Assembly (NCBI GenBank): GCA_002721105.1
Contig: PBJL01000031.1
Coordinates: 132,580 to 196,579, forward strand
Direction of reading: 5' to 3'
Origin: Acidiferrobacteraceae bacterium
Lineage (GTDB): Bacteria; Pseudomonadota; Gammaproteobacteria; Arenicellales; UBA868
Length of the DNA: 64,000 bases
The notes beneath the pieces were generated by a model. That model was given only the letters and a program-made list of their open reading frames with translations, searched no databases and was not told where the DNA came from. Positions 9,453-19,262 of the stretch are shown piece by piece (positions within the stretch are counted from its first letter, which is position 1; each line of letters begins with the position of its first letter). Both the position numbers and the translations under genes were made by a program.

Positions 9453-10271
9453 ATGGAAGAACTAAAGACCATAATCGAAAACGCATTTGAAAATAGAGAT
9501 GATCCGAAGGTGCGTCAAAACAAAGAAATACGAACAGCGGTTAATGAAACTATCAATCTTCTTGATAATGGAAGCGCTCGTGTTGCTGAAATGATTGAAG
9601 ATAGGTGGATTGTAAATCAATGGCTTAAAAAGGCAGTTCTTCTTTCTTTCATCTACTATCCGAACGAAGTAATGGATGGCAAATGGACAAACTATTTTGA
9701 TAAAGTGCCTCCTAAATTTTCTAACTATAGTCAAACGGATTTTGAAAAAAGTGGCATACGTGTAGTGCCACCGGCCGTTGTTAGAAAAGGTGCATATATT
9801 GGCTCTAATACTATATTAATGCCAAGCTACGTTAATATAGGAGCGTGGGTTGGTGCCAACACTATGGTTGATACATGGGCAACAGTCGGTTCATGTGCGC
9901 AAATCGGAGCTAACGTTCATTTATCCGGAGGGGTGGGTATAGGAGGAGTTCTGGAACCTTTACAAGCTAATCCAACTATCATTGAAGACAACTGTTTTAT
10001 TGGCGCTAGAAGTGAAATTGTTGAAGGGGTAATTGTTGGTCATGGCTCAGTCATTTCGATGGGTGTCTATATCGGACAAAGCACTAGAATTTTAGACAGG
10101 AATACTGGCTCAATAACGTACGGTTATGTACCGCGAGGATCAGTCGTAGTATCCGGCTCTATTCCCGCACCTGACAACAGTCATAGCCTCTACTGTGCCG
10201 TGATTGTTAAGCAGGTCGACGAAAAAACAAAGAATAAAGTCGGTATTAACCAAATATTAAGAGATATTTAA
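9453..10271 (+). CDS. dapD: 2,3,4,5-tetrahydropyridine-2,6-dicarboxylate N-succinyltransferase
   Basis: Succinylates tetrahydrodipicolinate in the succinylase branch of lysine/meso-DAP synthesis. The 272-residue protein (E. coli 274) has an N-terminal helical domain followed by left-handed beta-helix hexapeptide repeats (for example [34 protein letters not shown]). The GARSEIVEG and [10 protein letters not shown] segments are typical of DapD. A CGGAGAA ribosome binding site precedes the ATG. It follows glnD by 59 bp in a conserved order and converges on radA with only 19 bp between. Confidence 0.97.
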   Translation: MEELKTIIENAFENRDDPKVRQNKEIRTAVNETINLLDNGSARVAEMIEDRWIVNQWLKKAVLLSFIYYPNEVMDGKWTNYFDKVPPKFSNYSQTDFEKSGIRVVPPAVVRKGAYIGSNTILMPSYVNIGAWVGANTMVDTWATVGSCAQIGANVHLSGGVGIGGVLEPLQANPTIIEDNCFIGARSEIVEGVIVGHGSVISMGVYIGQSTRILDRNTGSITYGYVPRGSVVVSGSIPAPDNSHSLYCAVIVKQVDEKTKNKVGINQILRDI

Positions 10272-10290
10272 AACAAGAATACTCCAACTG

Positions 10291-11634
10291 TCAAACTAGC
10301 CATTCAATAATCTCACCAATTTCTTTTACACGAACTATTTCCATTTTAGGTGGTCTTTCTGATACCTTGTTGCCATCTGGTAACAAAGCTCTTTTGAAGC
10401 CAAGCTTCGCAGCCTCGTGAAGTCTCTCTTCTCCTCGTTGGACAGGTCTAATTTCTCCTGCCAACCCAATCTCTCCAAAACAAACAGTATCAGCAGGGAA
10501 AGGCTTATTTGTTAAGCTTGAAATTATCGCGGAAACGATTGCAACATCTGCCCCGCTCTCTGACACCTTAAGGCCCCCAGCAACATTCACAAATACATCT
10601 TGATCCGAAATTGAAATACCCCCATGTCTTTGCAGGATCGCTAATAAAAGTATTACTCTTTGTGAATCAAGCCCTACACAAAGGCGTCTAGGGTTACTAA
10701 GGTTTGTTTTGTCCAATAGGCCTTGTACCTCCACTAGCAATGACCTATTGCCTTCATATGCGACTAGGACGACACTACCTGGAGCTTCTCGGTTTCGGCC
10801 AGATAAAAACATCACTGAGGGACTACTTATTTCTTTCAATCCTGTTTCTGTAATAAAAAAAACACCGATTTCATTGATGCTTCCGAAACGATTTTTAAAA
10901 GATCTTATCAATCTGAAGCGACTTGAGGCATCACCCTCGAAATAAAGCACTGTATCTACCATATGCTCTAATACCTTGGGACCGGCAATACTCCCCTCTT
11001 TAGTCACATGCCCAATAATTAAGACTGACACACCATTTGCTTTCGCGCATCGCGTTAAATGATCGGCAACCTCACGTACTTGGCTAATACTTCCCGATAC
11101 AGAGGATATTCCTTCAGCATGTAAGGCCTGAATAGAATCAATAACTATCATCTCATAATTAGGCAAAATCTCGATTACTACTTCTAGTCTGTTTTCGGAA
11201 ACTAAATCGATCGGCGTATTATCTAAACCCAATCTTTTTGCTCTTAGTGAAATCTGCTGAATAGACTCTTCGCCAGAGACATATAACGACTTGACCGCAG
11301 GGTGCTGAGCAACTAGCCACTGTAACGCGAGCGTAGATTTTCCAATTCCTGGGTCTCCACCTAATAAAATTACCGAACCAGGAACAACTCCTCCGCCTAA
11401 AACTCGATCGAGTTCTGCAATATTTGTGCGTGTCCGGGCTTGTTGTCCACTAGTTATACTATTTAGCTTTTGAACTATATTTTTATTAAGGTAACGATTC
11501 TGACTTGAAGGTTTTTCAATCTCAACCAAAGAGTTCCAAGCAGAACAATGAATACACTGTCCACTCCATTGCAAAGATCTGGCGGAACATTCTTTGCACG
11601 AAAATAATTTTTTTCTAGTTTCTTTCTCGGGCAA
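10291..11634 (-). CDS. radA: DNA repair protein RadA/Sms
   Basis: RecA-like ATPase that promotes branch migration of recombination intermediates. Order of parts: a four-cysteine zinc motif (CKEC...CIHC, residues 13-33), the Walker A sequence GGDPGIGKST, the RadA-specific KNRFG motif, and a C-terminal Lon-protease-like domain. The 447 residues are normal for the family. The start is TTG; a GGAG 10 nt upstream supports it and no better start exists. Downstream of dnaB by 88 bp on the same strand. Confidence 0.96.
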   Translation of the reverse strand: MPEKETRKKLFSCKECSARSLQWSGQCIHCSAWNSLVEIEKPSSQNRYLNKNIVQKLNSITSGQQARTRTNIAELDRVLGGGVVPGSVILLGGDPGIGKSTLALQWLVAQHPAVKSLYVSGEESIQQISLRAKRLGLDNTPIDLVSENRLEVVIEILPNYEMIVIDSIQALHAEGISSVSGSISQVREVADHLTRCAKANGVSVLIIGHVTKEGSIAGPKVLEHMVDTVLYFEGDASSRFRLIRSFKNRFGSINEIGVFFITETGLKEISSPSVMFLSGRNREAPGSVVLVAYEGNRSLLVEVQGLLDKTNLSNPRRLCVGLDSQRVILLLAILQRHGGISISDQDVFVNVAGGLKVSESGADVAIVSAIISSLTNKPFPADTVCFGEIGLAGEIRPVQRGEERLHEAAKLGFKRALLPDGNKVSERPPKMEIVRVKEIGEIIEWLV

Positions 11635-11722
11635 ATTTGTAGGCTCCTCTTCGTTGGGCCAACTGATCTATTTGCGTAATTGGAGATTTAATTTGCAAGA
11701 AATTTGATAACCATCAAGATTT

Positions 11723-13105
11723 TTAATACTCTGGGATGCCAGAAATATAATTTTCAAATCTAGTAAATTCGCCTAGGAATGTTAATCTAACTGTTCCTGT
11801 TGGACCATTACGTTGCTTCCCCACTATGACTTCTGCCGTGCCTTTATCACTACTATCTTCGTTATAAACTTCATCACGATAAATAAATAATATTACATCA
11901 GCGTCTTGCTCAATTGCTCCAGATTCCCGTAAATCTGACATTACCGGCCTTTTATTTGGTCGCTGTTCTAACCCGCGATTTAACTGAGACAATACCACTA
12001 CTGGAACATTTAACTCCTTTGCTAATACTTTTAAAGAGCGAGTTATATTAGCTACTTCGATCGCTCTATTTTCAGTTGATTCAGATGACTGCATAAGTTG
12101 AAGATAATCCACAACAATTAATCCCAAATTATTTTCCTCACGCATTAAACGACGTGCGCGAGATCTAAGCTCCAGTGGAGTCAACGCTGCAGTGTCATCT
12201 ATAAATAGTGGGGCCTCATTTAGTAGTGACAATCCAGAAGTTAAGCGGGGCCAATCCTCATTTGATAACTGTCCGGTTCTGACCCGATGAGCATTCACTC
12301 TGCCAAGTGAGGACAACATTCTCATTGCAAGTTGTTGACCAGGCATTTCCATGCTGAATACTGCAGTTGCTACCTTTGAGTCTAATACTGCACTTTCAGC
12401 TATATTCATAGCTAGACTCGTTTTTCCCATCGAGGGGCGTCCTGCTATTACAATAAGATCAGACTTTTGAAATCCGGATGTTAGATTATCTAGATCAGTA
12501 AATCCTGTCGGAATACCCGTTAAAGCAGTATCAGATTTATATAACTCTTCTATCCTATTAATCGCGCTTGCTAACAAACCCTGAATCGGGGTGAATCCAA
12601 CTTGACGCTGTCTATCATTTTGAGAAATATCGAAAACAAGTTTTTCTGCGAAATCAATTATTTCCTTAACATCCGCCCCATTTGGACTATATGACTTTTG
12701 TGCAATATCATTTGTTGCCGTGATTAACCTTCGCAAGACGGATCTTTCGTGCACTATATTTGCATAAGCTTTGATATTCGAAGTGCTAGGGGTATTGTTT
12801 GCCAACGCGCCCAAATATTGAAGTCCGCCGATACTTTCTAACAAACCTTGTCTGTCTAACCATTCTGATGTGGTAACAACATCTATAGCCTCATCATGCT
12901 CACGTAACGCACTTATTGCTGAGAAAATTTCACGATGTTTTTGATGATAAAAATCGTCGTGGTTGACAACCTCCGAAACATCATCCCATTTTCTACTGTC
13001 AAGCAGTAATCCGCCTAGAACAGACTGCTCAGCCTCCATGGCTTGTGGTGGTAATTTTGACATAACATCAGGCGCATTATCGGTAGGCATTTTTGGCGCA
13101 GCCAT
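11723..13105 (-). CDS. dnaB: Replicative DNA helicase
   Basis: Hexameric 5'-3' helicase that unwinds DNA at the replication fork and recruits primase. The N-terminal collar domain begins PPQAMEAEQSVLGGLLLD. The RecA-like C-terminal domain has Walker A GRPSMGKTS, Walker B VVDYLQLM and the RESGAIEQDADVI arginine/sensor region. Length 460 is normal and no intein is present. It is downstream of the rpsF-rpsR-rplI operon by 166 bp, the usual gammaproteobacterial neighbourhood, though alr is not found next to it. Confidence 0.97.
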   Translation of the reverse strand: MAAPKMPTDNAPDVMSKLPPQAMEAEQSVLGGLLLDSRKWDDVSEVVNHDDFYHQKHREIFSAISALREHDEAIDVVTTSEWLDRQGLLESIGGLQYLGALANNTPSTSNIKAYANIVHERSVLRRLITATNDIAQKSYSPNGADVKEIIDFAEKLVFDISQNDRQRQVGFTPIQGLLASAINRIEELYKSDTALTGIPTGFTDLDNLTSGFQKSDLIVIAGRPSMGKTSLAMNIAESAVLDSKVATAVFSMEMPGQQLAMRMLSSLGRVNAHRVRTGQLSNEDWPRLTSGLSLLNEAPLFIDDTAALTPLELRSRARRLMREENNLGLIVVDYLQLMQSSESTENRAIEVANITRSLKVLAKELNVPVVVLSQLNRGLEQRPNKRPVMSDLRESGAIEQDADVILFIYRDEVYNEDSSDKGTAEVIVGKQRNGPTGTVRLTFLGEFTRFENYISGIPEY

Positions 13106-13271
13106 TATAGTATTGCGTGTTTACCACACTTTAACATGTATCCTCGTGATCCCATTCTATGCCTACTTGTAACAGAATTATAGTATCAATGTTATATACT
13201 GCTAACTAGCCGTTTAGCCTTAATATCTGATCTCTATTTATCTTATTTTGGAGGTAGGTTTAAGAGTGAGT

Positions 13272-13718
13272 TTACGCCTCTTCGATCACCTTTACTAAGA
13301 TAGTGCATCGAATTTCAGGATGTAACAAAATATCTACGGTAACTTCTCCTATTTCTTTTATAGGCCCTTGCGGTAAAGTTATCTCTGATCGCCCAACCGC
13401 TATACCACGTGCATTTAGTATCTCTGCTAAATCCAATGCTGTTACTGATCCATATAACTTACCCTCTTCTCCCGCTTTTCGAGTCACTAAAAGTTCACTT
13501 GGGATAATATCCGATTTTGCCCGAGCAACATCTAGGCGCTCTTCTTCCAATTTTGCTAACTCGATGCGTCTTTCATCTACCTTGACGCGTGCCTCATCGG
13601 TAGCCCAAACTGCTTTACCATAAGGAACCAAAAAATTGCGCGCGTATCCAGGCTTTACAACAACTAAGTCGCCTAAATTTCCAAGATTTTGAATTTTTTC
13701 CAAAAGGATAACATTCAT
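13272..13718 (-). CDS. rplI: 50S ribosomal protein L9
   Basis: Binds 23S rRNA near the L1 stalk and helps maintain reading frame. The start is placed at ATG 13718, giving the standard N-terminus MNVILLEKIQNLGNLGD. A longer in-frame ORF to 13853 only runs back through rpsR. With 148 residues it has the normal two-domain form: the N-terminal rRNA-binding module (VKPGYARNFLVPYGKA), a long connecting helix and the C-terminal domain. It begins 10 bp after the rpsR stop. Confidence 0.97.
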   Translation of the reverse strand: MNVILLEKIQNLGNLGDLVVVKPGYARNFLVPYGKAVWATDEARVKVDERRIELAKLEEERLDVARAKSDIIPSELLVTRKAGEEGKLYGSVTALDLAEILNARGIAVGRSEITLPQGPIKEIGEVTVDILLHPEIRCTILVKVIEEA

Positions 13719-13728
13719 ATCGTAGTTC

Positions 13729-13956
13729 TCAATGTTGGTCTGTATACGGCAAGAGGGCAAGGTACCTAGCTCTTTTGATTGCGGTTGACAACTGACGTTG
13801 ATATTTCTCTTTTGTTCCCGTATTACGGCTCGCGATAATCTTTCCAGTCTCACTAATGTAATTCTTCAAGGTATCAATATCCTTATAATCTATTTCTTCG
13901 ACACCTAATGCCGTAAACCGACAATATTTTCTTTTTCGATTAAATCTTGCCATCAT
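13729..13956 (-). CDS. rpsR: 30S ribosomal protein S18
   Basis: Binds 16S rRNA as a heterodimer with S6. The 75-residue sequence is canonical ([38 protein letters not shown]). Two consecutive ATG codons open the frame: the first overlaps the rpsF stop and has GAGG 6 nt upstream, and the second gives the usual MARFNRKRK start. Coupled to rpsF, as expected for proteins made in equimolar amounts. Confidence 0.97.
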   Translation of the reverse strand: MMARFNRKRKYCRFTALGVEEIDYKDIDTLKNYISETGKIIASRNTGTKEKYQRQLSTAIKRARYLALLPYTDQH

Positions 13957-14480
13957 TCCGTACCTCGATTATCAGGTTGCGACACTGTGTTAATTTCAAC
14001 GTCTTCATCGCTTCCCACATCAATAGTTTCCTCATTCTTAATGAGGTTAGCATCGTTTGATATTGCTACATGCGATTCTGGTACTTTAGTTTCTGACTCT
14101 GCTGCCTGTACGTCAGTTTCATTTAGGTCGTTGTGCTGGGATTCCGTCTGTTCTTCTTTTTCTTGAGATAAGGCCAGTAAAGAGCGTTCTACAACAGGGC
14201 CATTTTTCCGAATAACTAAGTTTCGTATTACTGCATCACTAAATTTGAACATACTTGTAAGTTCATTTAGGGTATCACCATCGCATTCGATGTTCATTAA
14301 AACATAATGGGCCTTGTAGATTTTATCAATCATATAAGCGAGTTGACGCCGACCCCAATCTTCCAGTCTATGTATTGTCCCACCGTTTTTTTCTATTAGA
14401 CTTCGATAACGATCGACCATAGCCGGAACATCTTCGCTCTGGTCAGGATGAACAAGAAACACAACTTCGTAATGACGCAT
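13953..14480 (-). CDS. rpsF: 30S ribosomal protein S6 with long acidic C-terminal extension
   Basis: Forms a heterodimer with S18 on the 30S platform. Residues 1 to about 106 are the ferredoxin-like S6 fold ([26 protein letters not shown]). They are followed by about 69 residues of low-complexity acidic sequence rich in Glu, Asp, Ser, Asn and Thr, for a total of 175 against about 131-135 in E. coli. E. coli S6 also ends in an acidic stretch, to which RimK adds glutamates, so this looks like an exaggerated genome-encoded version. An AGGAG ribosome binding site lies at 14487-14491. First gene of rpsF-rpsR-rplI. Confidence 0.97.
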   Translation of the reverse strand: MRHYEVVFLVHPDQSEDVPAMVDRYRSLIEKNGGTIHRLEDWGRRQLAYMIDKIYKAHYVLMNIECDGDTLNELTSMFKFSDAVIRNLVIRKNGPVVERSLLALSQEKEEQTESQHNDLNETDVQAAESETKVPESHVAISNDANLIKNEETIDVGSDEDVEINTVSQPDNRGTE

Positions 14481-14501
14481 ATACTGCTCCTCATGGGTGT
14501 A

Positions 14502-14523
14502 GCCTCCTGTATTTCAGTGAGGC
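14502..14523 (-). promoter_or_regulatory. Hairpin in rpsF leader, candidate S6:S18 autoregulatory element
   Basis: On the minus strand GCCTC and GAGGC pair perfectly around a 12-nt loop, 22 nt upstream of the rpsF ATG. The sequence CTACACCC follows the stem. S6:S18 complexes are known to bind a structured motif in their own mRNA leader in many bacteria. The position fits, but I have not matched the full consensus. Confidence 0.35.
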
Positions 14524-14551
14524 AAGGAGTTTATCCATACTATTTCGGAAG

Positions 14552-14580
14552 ATTCTAATAAGAAACCCCATTGGAATCAA
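14552..14580 (-). promoter_or_regulatory. Sigma-70-type promoter for rpsF-rpsR-rplI
   Basis: Minus-strand TTGATT (-35, 14580-14575) and TAGAAT (-10, 14557-14552) are separated by exactly 17 bp. Transcription would begin about 65 nt before the rpsF start and would include the leader hairpin. It lies in the gap after acs, which is on the same strand. Confidence 0.6.
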
Positions 14581-14635
14581 TCGTTAATTACTCGTCCTAC
14601 GCAAATAAAGTAAATTATCTAAATAGTCAAACTGC

Positions 14636-16582
14636 TTACGGATTATTTCTCGCATTATACTCGTCTATTAGCGACGAAATTACTGTTGAATCCGCTAACG
14701 TAGATATATCGCCTAAATCTTCTGAGTCATTAGCAGCAATTTTTTTTAATATACGCCGCATAATTTTTCCAGATCTGGTTTTTGGTAATCCATTGGCCCA
14801 TTGAATTACGTCTGGAGTAGCAATTGCACCAATCTCACTTCTTACTAAGCCTACCAACTCCTCTCGTAAATCATCTGTAGGTTTCGTCTTAGCCATAAGT
14901 GTTACAAAAGCAAAAATTCCTTGTCCCTTAATTTCATGTGGATATCCAACAACTGCAGCTTCAGCAACATCCTTATGTAATACTAAAGCACTTTCAACTT
15001 CAGCAGTTCCTAATCGATGTCCAGATACATTGATAACATCGTCAACACGACCAGTGATCCAAAAAAAACCATCGCTATCGCGACGTGCGCCATCGCCTGT
15101 CATATAGTATCCGGGATATCTTTCAAAATAGGTTGAAAGGAATCGCTCATGATCTCCATATACGGTTCTCATTTGACCTGGCCATGAGTCTTTTATAACT
15201 AGATTACCAGAACCCTCTCCCTGTATTTCAACACCGTCACTATTAAGGAGCGCAGGCTGTATACCAAAAAATGGTTTACAGGCAGATCCTGGTTTCAAAT
15301 CCGTAGCCCCAGGCAATGGCGTTATTAATATACCGCCGGTTTCAGTCTGCCACCATGTATCTACTACTGGACATCTCGCGTCACCAACAGTTCTGTAATA
15401 CCACTCCCATGCTTCTGGGTTAATAGGCTCTCCTACAGTGCCAAGAATTCTAAGGCTCGCTCGACTGGTTGATTTAACAAACTGATCTCCTTGCCCCATT
15501 AATGCGCGTATTACCGTAGGCGCAGTATAAAAAATATTAACACTATACTTGTCCACGATCTGCCAAAAACGACTGTAATTAGGCCAATTAGGTACCCCTT
15601 CGAACATTACCGTTGTAGCTCCATTAAGTAGAGGACCATAAACGACATACGAGTGTCCTGTCACCCAACCAATATCTGCTGTACACCAATACACCTGTTC
15701 TTTGCGATAATCAAAAACTAACTTATGCGTCATAGATGTATAAAGCTGATATCCACCATTCGTATGTACTACCCCTTTGGGCGTGCCAGTAGACCCTGAG
15801 GTATACAAGATAAAGAGAGGATCCTCTGAATCGAGTCTTTCGGCAGGACAATCCGGTGATGCTTGTGCTACCGCTTCCCTATAGTCCAAATCTCTTTTTG
15901 AATCAGCGGGAACATCAGCTCCGGTGCGCCGTACTACGATTGTGGTAGTTACATTAGGGCATTCCTTCAGAGCCTGATCCACATTTGCTTTTAATGGTAC
16001 ATTTCGACCTCCACGTGGTCCTTCATCAGCTGTCACTATTACACGACAATCTGAATCAAGGATTCGCTCTCTTAAGGCATCAGGAGAAAAGCCACCGAAC
16101 ACCACTGAATGAATAGCTCCAATTCTTGCGCACGCTAACATCGCAACGACTGTTTCAGGGATCATAGGCATGTAAATTGCTACTCTATCTCCTTTAAAAA
16201 CATCCCTTTCTTTAAGTACATTTGCAAAGCGGCATACCTCTTCGTGCAGTTCTTTATAAGTAATCATCCTGGTTTGCGTTGCCTGGTCGCCTTCCCAGTA
16301 AATCGCAACACGATTACCATCTTTTTCCAAATGCCGATCTAAGCAGTTGTAGGACGCATTAATTTTACCGTTTTCAAACCATCTGATTTCTCCGGTACCA
16401 AAATCACAGTTTTTAACTGCAGTCCACTTTTCAAACCAAGTCAAATATTTTCTAGCCTGTGCATCCCAAAATAACTCGGGCTCATCAATTGATTGCCGAT
16501 ACAACATTTCATATTGCGCAGCGGTGATATGAGTATCCTCAATCAGTCCTGTGGGAACACTATATTTGCTATTTGACGCCAT
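14636..16582 (-). CDS. acs: Acetyl-CoA synthetase (AMP-forming)
   Basis: Converts acetate, ATP and CoA to acetyl-CoA via acetyl-AMP. The 648-residue ANL-family enzyme shows the P-loop-like [11 protein letters not shown], the substrate-pocket TWWQTETGG, the hinge region [16 protein letters not shown] and the C-terminal [11 protein letters not shown]. The Lys in that last motif is the conserved site of regulatory acetylation. Length matches the family (E. coli 652). It follows dnaQ by 36 bp on the same strand. It allows acetate scavenging. Confidence 0.97.
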   Translation of the reverse strand: MASNSKYSVPTGLIEDTHITAAQYEMLYRQSIDEPELFWDAQARKYLTWFEKWTAVKNCDFGTGEIRWFENGKINASYNCLDRHLEKDGNRVAIYWEGDQATQTRMITYKELHEEVCRFANVLKERDVFKGDRVAIYMPMIPETVVAMLACARIGAIHSVVFGGFSPDALRERILDSDCRVIVTADEGPRGGRNVPLKANVDQALKECPNVTTTIVVRRTGADVPADSKRDLDYREAVAQASPDCPAERLDSEDPLFILYTSGSTGTPKGVVHTNGGYQLYTSMTHKLVFDYRKEQVYWCTADIGWVTGHSYVVYGPLLNGATTVMFEGVPNWPNYSRFWQIVDKYSVNIFYTAPTVIRALMGQGDQFVKSTSRASLRILGTVGEPINPEAWEWYYRTVGDARCPVVDTWWQTETGGILITPLPGATDLKPGSACKPFFGIQPALLNSDGVEIQGEGSGNLVIKDSWPGQMRTVYGDHERFLSTYFERYPGYYMTGDGARRDSDGFFWITGRVDDVINVSGHRLGTAEVESALVLHKDVAEAAVVGYPHEIKGQGIFAFVTLMAKTKPTDDLREELVGLVRSEIGAIATPDVIQWANGLPKTRSGKIMRRILKKIAANDSEDLGDISTLADSTVISSLIDEYNARNNP

Positions 16583-16618
16583 TCTAGACTCCTATTTTTA
16601 ACCGAACAGAACTCTTTC

Positions 16619-17320
16619 TTATTCTTTCAAGCTTTTGCCTGTCTCTAAAAGAGTCAGCCACTTCTCGTGCAAAACTATTTCTTCTTCAACGGGTTTAATC
16701 ACCAACAGTTTAGAATAATCATTTACATGACTATTGTCTATGCTAACGCTTGTCTCAGTAATCTTTTTATCAGTTTGCATGTTACCAAACTGAAGTTCGG
16801 ACTGGCCACCCGTCATAAATAAAAACACATCCGCCAGAATTTCAGCATCCAACATTGCTCCATGTTGCACTCGATGACTGTTGTCTACTCCATAACGTTT
16901 ACATAATGCATCTAAACTGTTACGTTGCCCAGGGTGTAATTGCCGTGCTAGTTGTAACGTATCTAGTATTTGGCAAATATCTTGGATCCTCGTTATGGGA
17001 AAATTAACTAGCGAAAGCTCATAATCTAAAAATCCTAGATCAAATTGTGCATTATGAATAATCAATTCACTGCCTTGAATAAAATTAATTAACTCTTCAA
17101 CTATTTCTAAAAAAACTGGCTTGTCTGCTAAATTTTCGGTGGTAATTCCATGCACTTCAAGAGCGCCCTGATCAATATCGCGATTTGGGTTCAAAAACGT
17201 ATGGAAACGTTTTTCCGTAACCCGACGACCAATAATTTCAAGACAACCAATTTCAATTATTCTATGTCCCTCCTCCCATTCTAAACCAGTGGTTTCAGTA
17301 TCAAGTATTACTTGCCGCAT
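16619..17320 (-). CDS. dnaQ: DNA polymerase III epsilon subunit (3'-5' proofreading exonuclease)
   Basis: Proofreading subunit of the replicase. The DEDDh exonuclease motifs are complete: ILDTETTG (Exo I), HNAQFDLGFLDYEL (Exo II) and HGAMLDAEILADV with its His and Asp (Exo III). The start is set at ATG 17320 with AGAGGG upstream; the longer ORF to 17356 would run into rnhA. The 233 residues include the C-terminal tail that contacts the polymerase subunit. The order rnhA-dnaQ, codirectional and 10 bp apart, is like Pseudomonas (in E. coli the two are divergent). Confidence 0.96.
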   Translation of the reverse strand: MRQVILDTETTGLEWEEGHRIIEIGCLEIIGRRVTEKRFHTFLNPNRDIDQGALEVHGITTENLADKPVFLEIVEELINFIQGSELIIHNAQFDLGFLDYELSLVNFPITRIQDICQILDTLQLARQLHPGQRNSLDALCKRYGVDNSHRVQHGAMLDAEILADVFLFMTGGQSELQFGNMQTDKKITETSVSIDNSHVNDYSKLLVIKPVEEEIVLHEKWLTLLETGKSLKE

Positions 17321-17330
17321 AATTTTCCCT

Positions 17331-17786
17331 CTAATCTTTTTCGGCATCCAATCCAAAGAATCGATCGATTGCTAAATTAGCCAACTGGTCTGCACGTTCA
17401 TTGCCAACATTTCCGCTATGGCCTCGAACCCACTCCCACTTAACACAGTGCGTAGCACATAATTGGTCTAAAGTAAGCCATAAGTCATCGTTTTTTACTG
17501 GCTTACCTGATGCTGTTTTCCAACCGTTTTCCTTCCATTTTTTTACCCATTGTGTAATACCATTACATACGTACTGTGAGTCTGTATAAACCACTATCTC
17601 CTTGAAATCATTTTCTGTCGCTTGGATGCCTTGTATTGCTGCCATTAACTCCATTCTATTGTTCGTGGTATTTCGTTCATATCCAAGTAGCTCGGTCTCG
17701 CTATTTGCATGTTTAATTAAAACACCCCAACCTCCAACTCCTGGATTTCCACGACATGCCCCATCAGTATACAATTGCGTTTTCAT
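17331..17786 (-). CDS. rnhA: Ribonuclease HI
   Basis: Degrades the RNA strand of RNA-DNA hybrids. The 151-residue protein has the four catalytic carboxylates in their usual contexts: Asp in YTDGACRGNPG, Glu in NNRMELMAA, Asp in YTDSQYVCNG and Asp in GNERADQLA, plus the His loop in RGHSGN. A basic handle region (KKWKENGWKT) is present. It lies 65 bp downstream of the YafS-like methyltransferase and directly upstream of dnaQ. Confidence 0.97.
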   Translation of the reverse strand: MKTQLYTDGACRGNPGVGGWGVLIKHANSETELLGYERNTTNNRMELMAAIQGIQATENDFKEIVVYTDSQYVCNGITQWVKKWKENGWKTASGKPVKNDDLWLTLDQLCATHCVKWEWVRGHSGNVGNERADQLANLAIDRFFGLDAEKD

Positions 17787-17851
17787 AAACTATAAGCCTT
17801 GCGTATTTCATTTTTGCCAGTCCTGCCTTGAATTTATCCAGGCAAGCTCAA

Positions 17852-18559
17852 CTAAATTGTGTTCATCACCTCACTAGCAACACTCTGTTTTTGCGGTCGC
17901 CTTGCGTTTAAAACATGCGTCCCTGTCAGTTGTTTTTTTTGGGCCAAGATTATGTAACCACCACTCAGGGCTGGCCACCAACGAGTACCTAGTTTCTCTA
18001 TTATCTCCAATCTATGCAATAATGCAGGCGAGTTTGTTGGTGGTCGATAAAAAAAATATTTTACCTCGACTACAGTCGTGCCCGAGAGTTTCAACCAATC
18101 CTGCAGTCGGCTAATCCTGATAAAATTACCTGACCATGGCGCTTTTCCACTTTTTTTAAGTAGGATTTGTGAAATACCCCAAATTCCCATAGGATTAAAA
18201 CCTAATATCGCAATCCATCCTTCATTATTTAATACCTGAATCGATTCTCTGAGGACGCTTCTAGGGTTATGTGAAAAATCAAGAGTGTGCTCTAGTACAA
18301 TCAAATCAACGGTATTTCGACCAAACGGTAAGTCACACCACTCGCCAATGACTGTAGACGACCAGGTATCTATATGAAGAGGGTTGACGCGTATTAGTTG
18401 CTGAATATCGAGTTTGTCAAAATGTTGAAAAGTACCGGGGCCTAAATCGAGTGCGGTTGAATAATAATTACGAGGTAGTATATTTATCAGTCCCAAATCC
18501 GCATCCATTTGGAGACTCCTGCCCAATCCATTTTTAAACCAAGCAGTTAATTCCGTCAT
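17852..18559 (-). CDS. SAM-dependent methyltransferase, YafS-like
   Basis: A class I methyltransferase-like protein of 235 residues. ALDLGPGTFQHFD fits motif I, and the post-I DLIVLEHTLDFSHNPRSVL and NNEGWIAILGFNP segments fit the fold; the middle carries basic and aromatic stretches. The substrate is unknown. Homologues (yafS in E. coli) sit next to rnhA/dnaQ, as here. I take ATG 18559, preceded by GGAG, rather than a GTG 9 nt earlier. The DLGPG loop differs slightly from the commoner DxGxGxG, but cofactor binding seems likely. Confidence 0.85.
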   Translation of the reverse strand: MTELTAWFKNGLGRSLQMDADLGLINILPRNYYSTALDLGPGTFQHFDKLDIQQLIRVNPLHIDTWSSTVIGEWCDLPFGRNTVDLIVLEHTLDFSHNPRSVLRESIQVLNNEGWIAILGFNPMGIWGISQILLKKSGKAPWSGNFIRISRLQDWLKLSGTTVVEVKYFFYRPPTNSPALLHRLEIIEKLGTRWWPALSGGYIILAQKKQLTGTHVLNARRPQKQSVASEVMNTI

Positions 18560-18584
18560 TTTCTCCACAGGCTATGAACTATTT

Positions 18585-19262
18585 CTACATTTCTGTAAAA
18601 AAAGTTTTTGCGAGCTGTAAATCGTTCCATACTTTTCGCTTTTCAAGTGGTGATCGTAGCAAGTATGCTGGATGGTATGTCGCAACCAAAGGAATGCCAT
18701 ATGACGGATGTGAATGCATTTTCCCTCGTAATTTTCCTATTGGAATATTACTTTTTAGCAAAGCTTGAGCTGCGAAACGACCTAAAGCAACAATAAGTCT
18801 TGGCTCAACAATTTCTATTTGCTTTTCTAGGTAAGTTGAACATTGCTTAACTTCGGCTCCTGCTGGATCACGATTATCGGGAGGGCGGCACTTGAGCACA
18901 TTGGTTACGTATACATCTTCTCTCATGATTCCAATGGCCTTTATCATGGCATCAAGTAGCATGCCTGCTCTTCCGATAAATGGTAGGCCTATTCGATCCT
19001 CTTCACGCCCTGGCGCCTCCCCTACAAAAAGCCAGTCTGCTTCCCTGTTTCCTGATCCAAATACAGTATTTTGTCGACCAGAATGGAGTGAACATTCGGT
19101 ACAGTGACTTACTGTGAATGCTAGATCATCAAGCATGGTCACTTTATTAGACAGGTCTCTAATGGAAATAGTAGAGTGATCATTCCGTAAAATCCAATGA
19201 GGGATACCCATTAAATCAAGACATTGTTCCTGCGTTTTAGAGCGTCGACTTACCGGTTTCAA
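18585..19262 (-). CDS. Uracil-DNA glycosylase, family 4 (iron-sulfur)
   Basis: Excises uracil from DNA. Family-4 signature [20 protein letters not shown] and the second motif HPAYLL are present. Cysteines in [14 protein letters not shown] and [10 protein letters not shown] fit the four-cysteine [4Fe-4S] cluster of this family. The frame opens with TTG that overlaps the leuA stop (TTGA), with GGAG 8 nt upstream, so it is probably translationally coupled to leuA. At 225 residues it is close to the family norm. Classic ung (family 1) is not in this window. Confidence 0.92.
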   Translation of the reverse strand: MKPVSRRSKTQEQCLDLMGIPHWILRNDHSTISIRDLSNKVTMLDDLAFTVSHCTECSLHSGRQNTVFGSGNREADWLFVGEAPGREEDRIGLPFIGRAGMLLDAMIKAIGIMREDVYVTNVLKCRPPDNRDPAGAEVKQCSTYLEKQIEIVEPRLIVALGRFAAQALLKSNIPIGKLRGKMHSHPSYGIPLVATYHPAYLLRSPLEKRKVWNDLQLAKTFFTEM

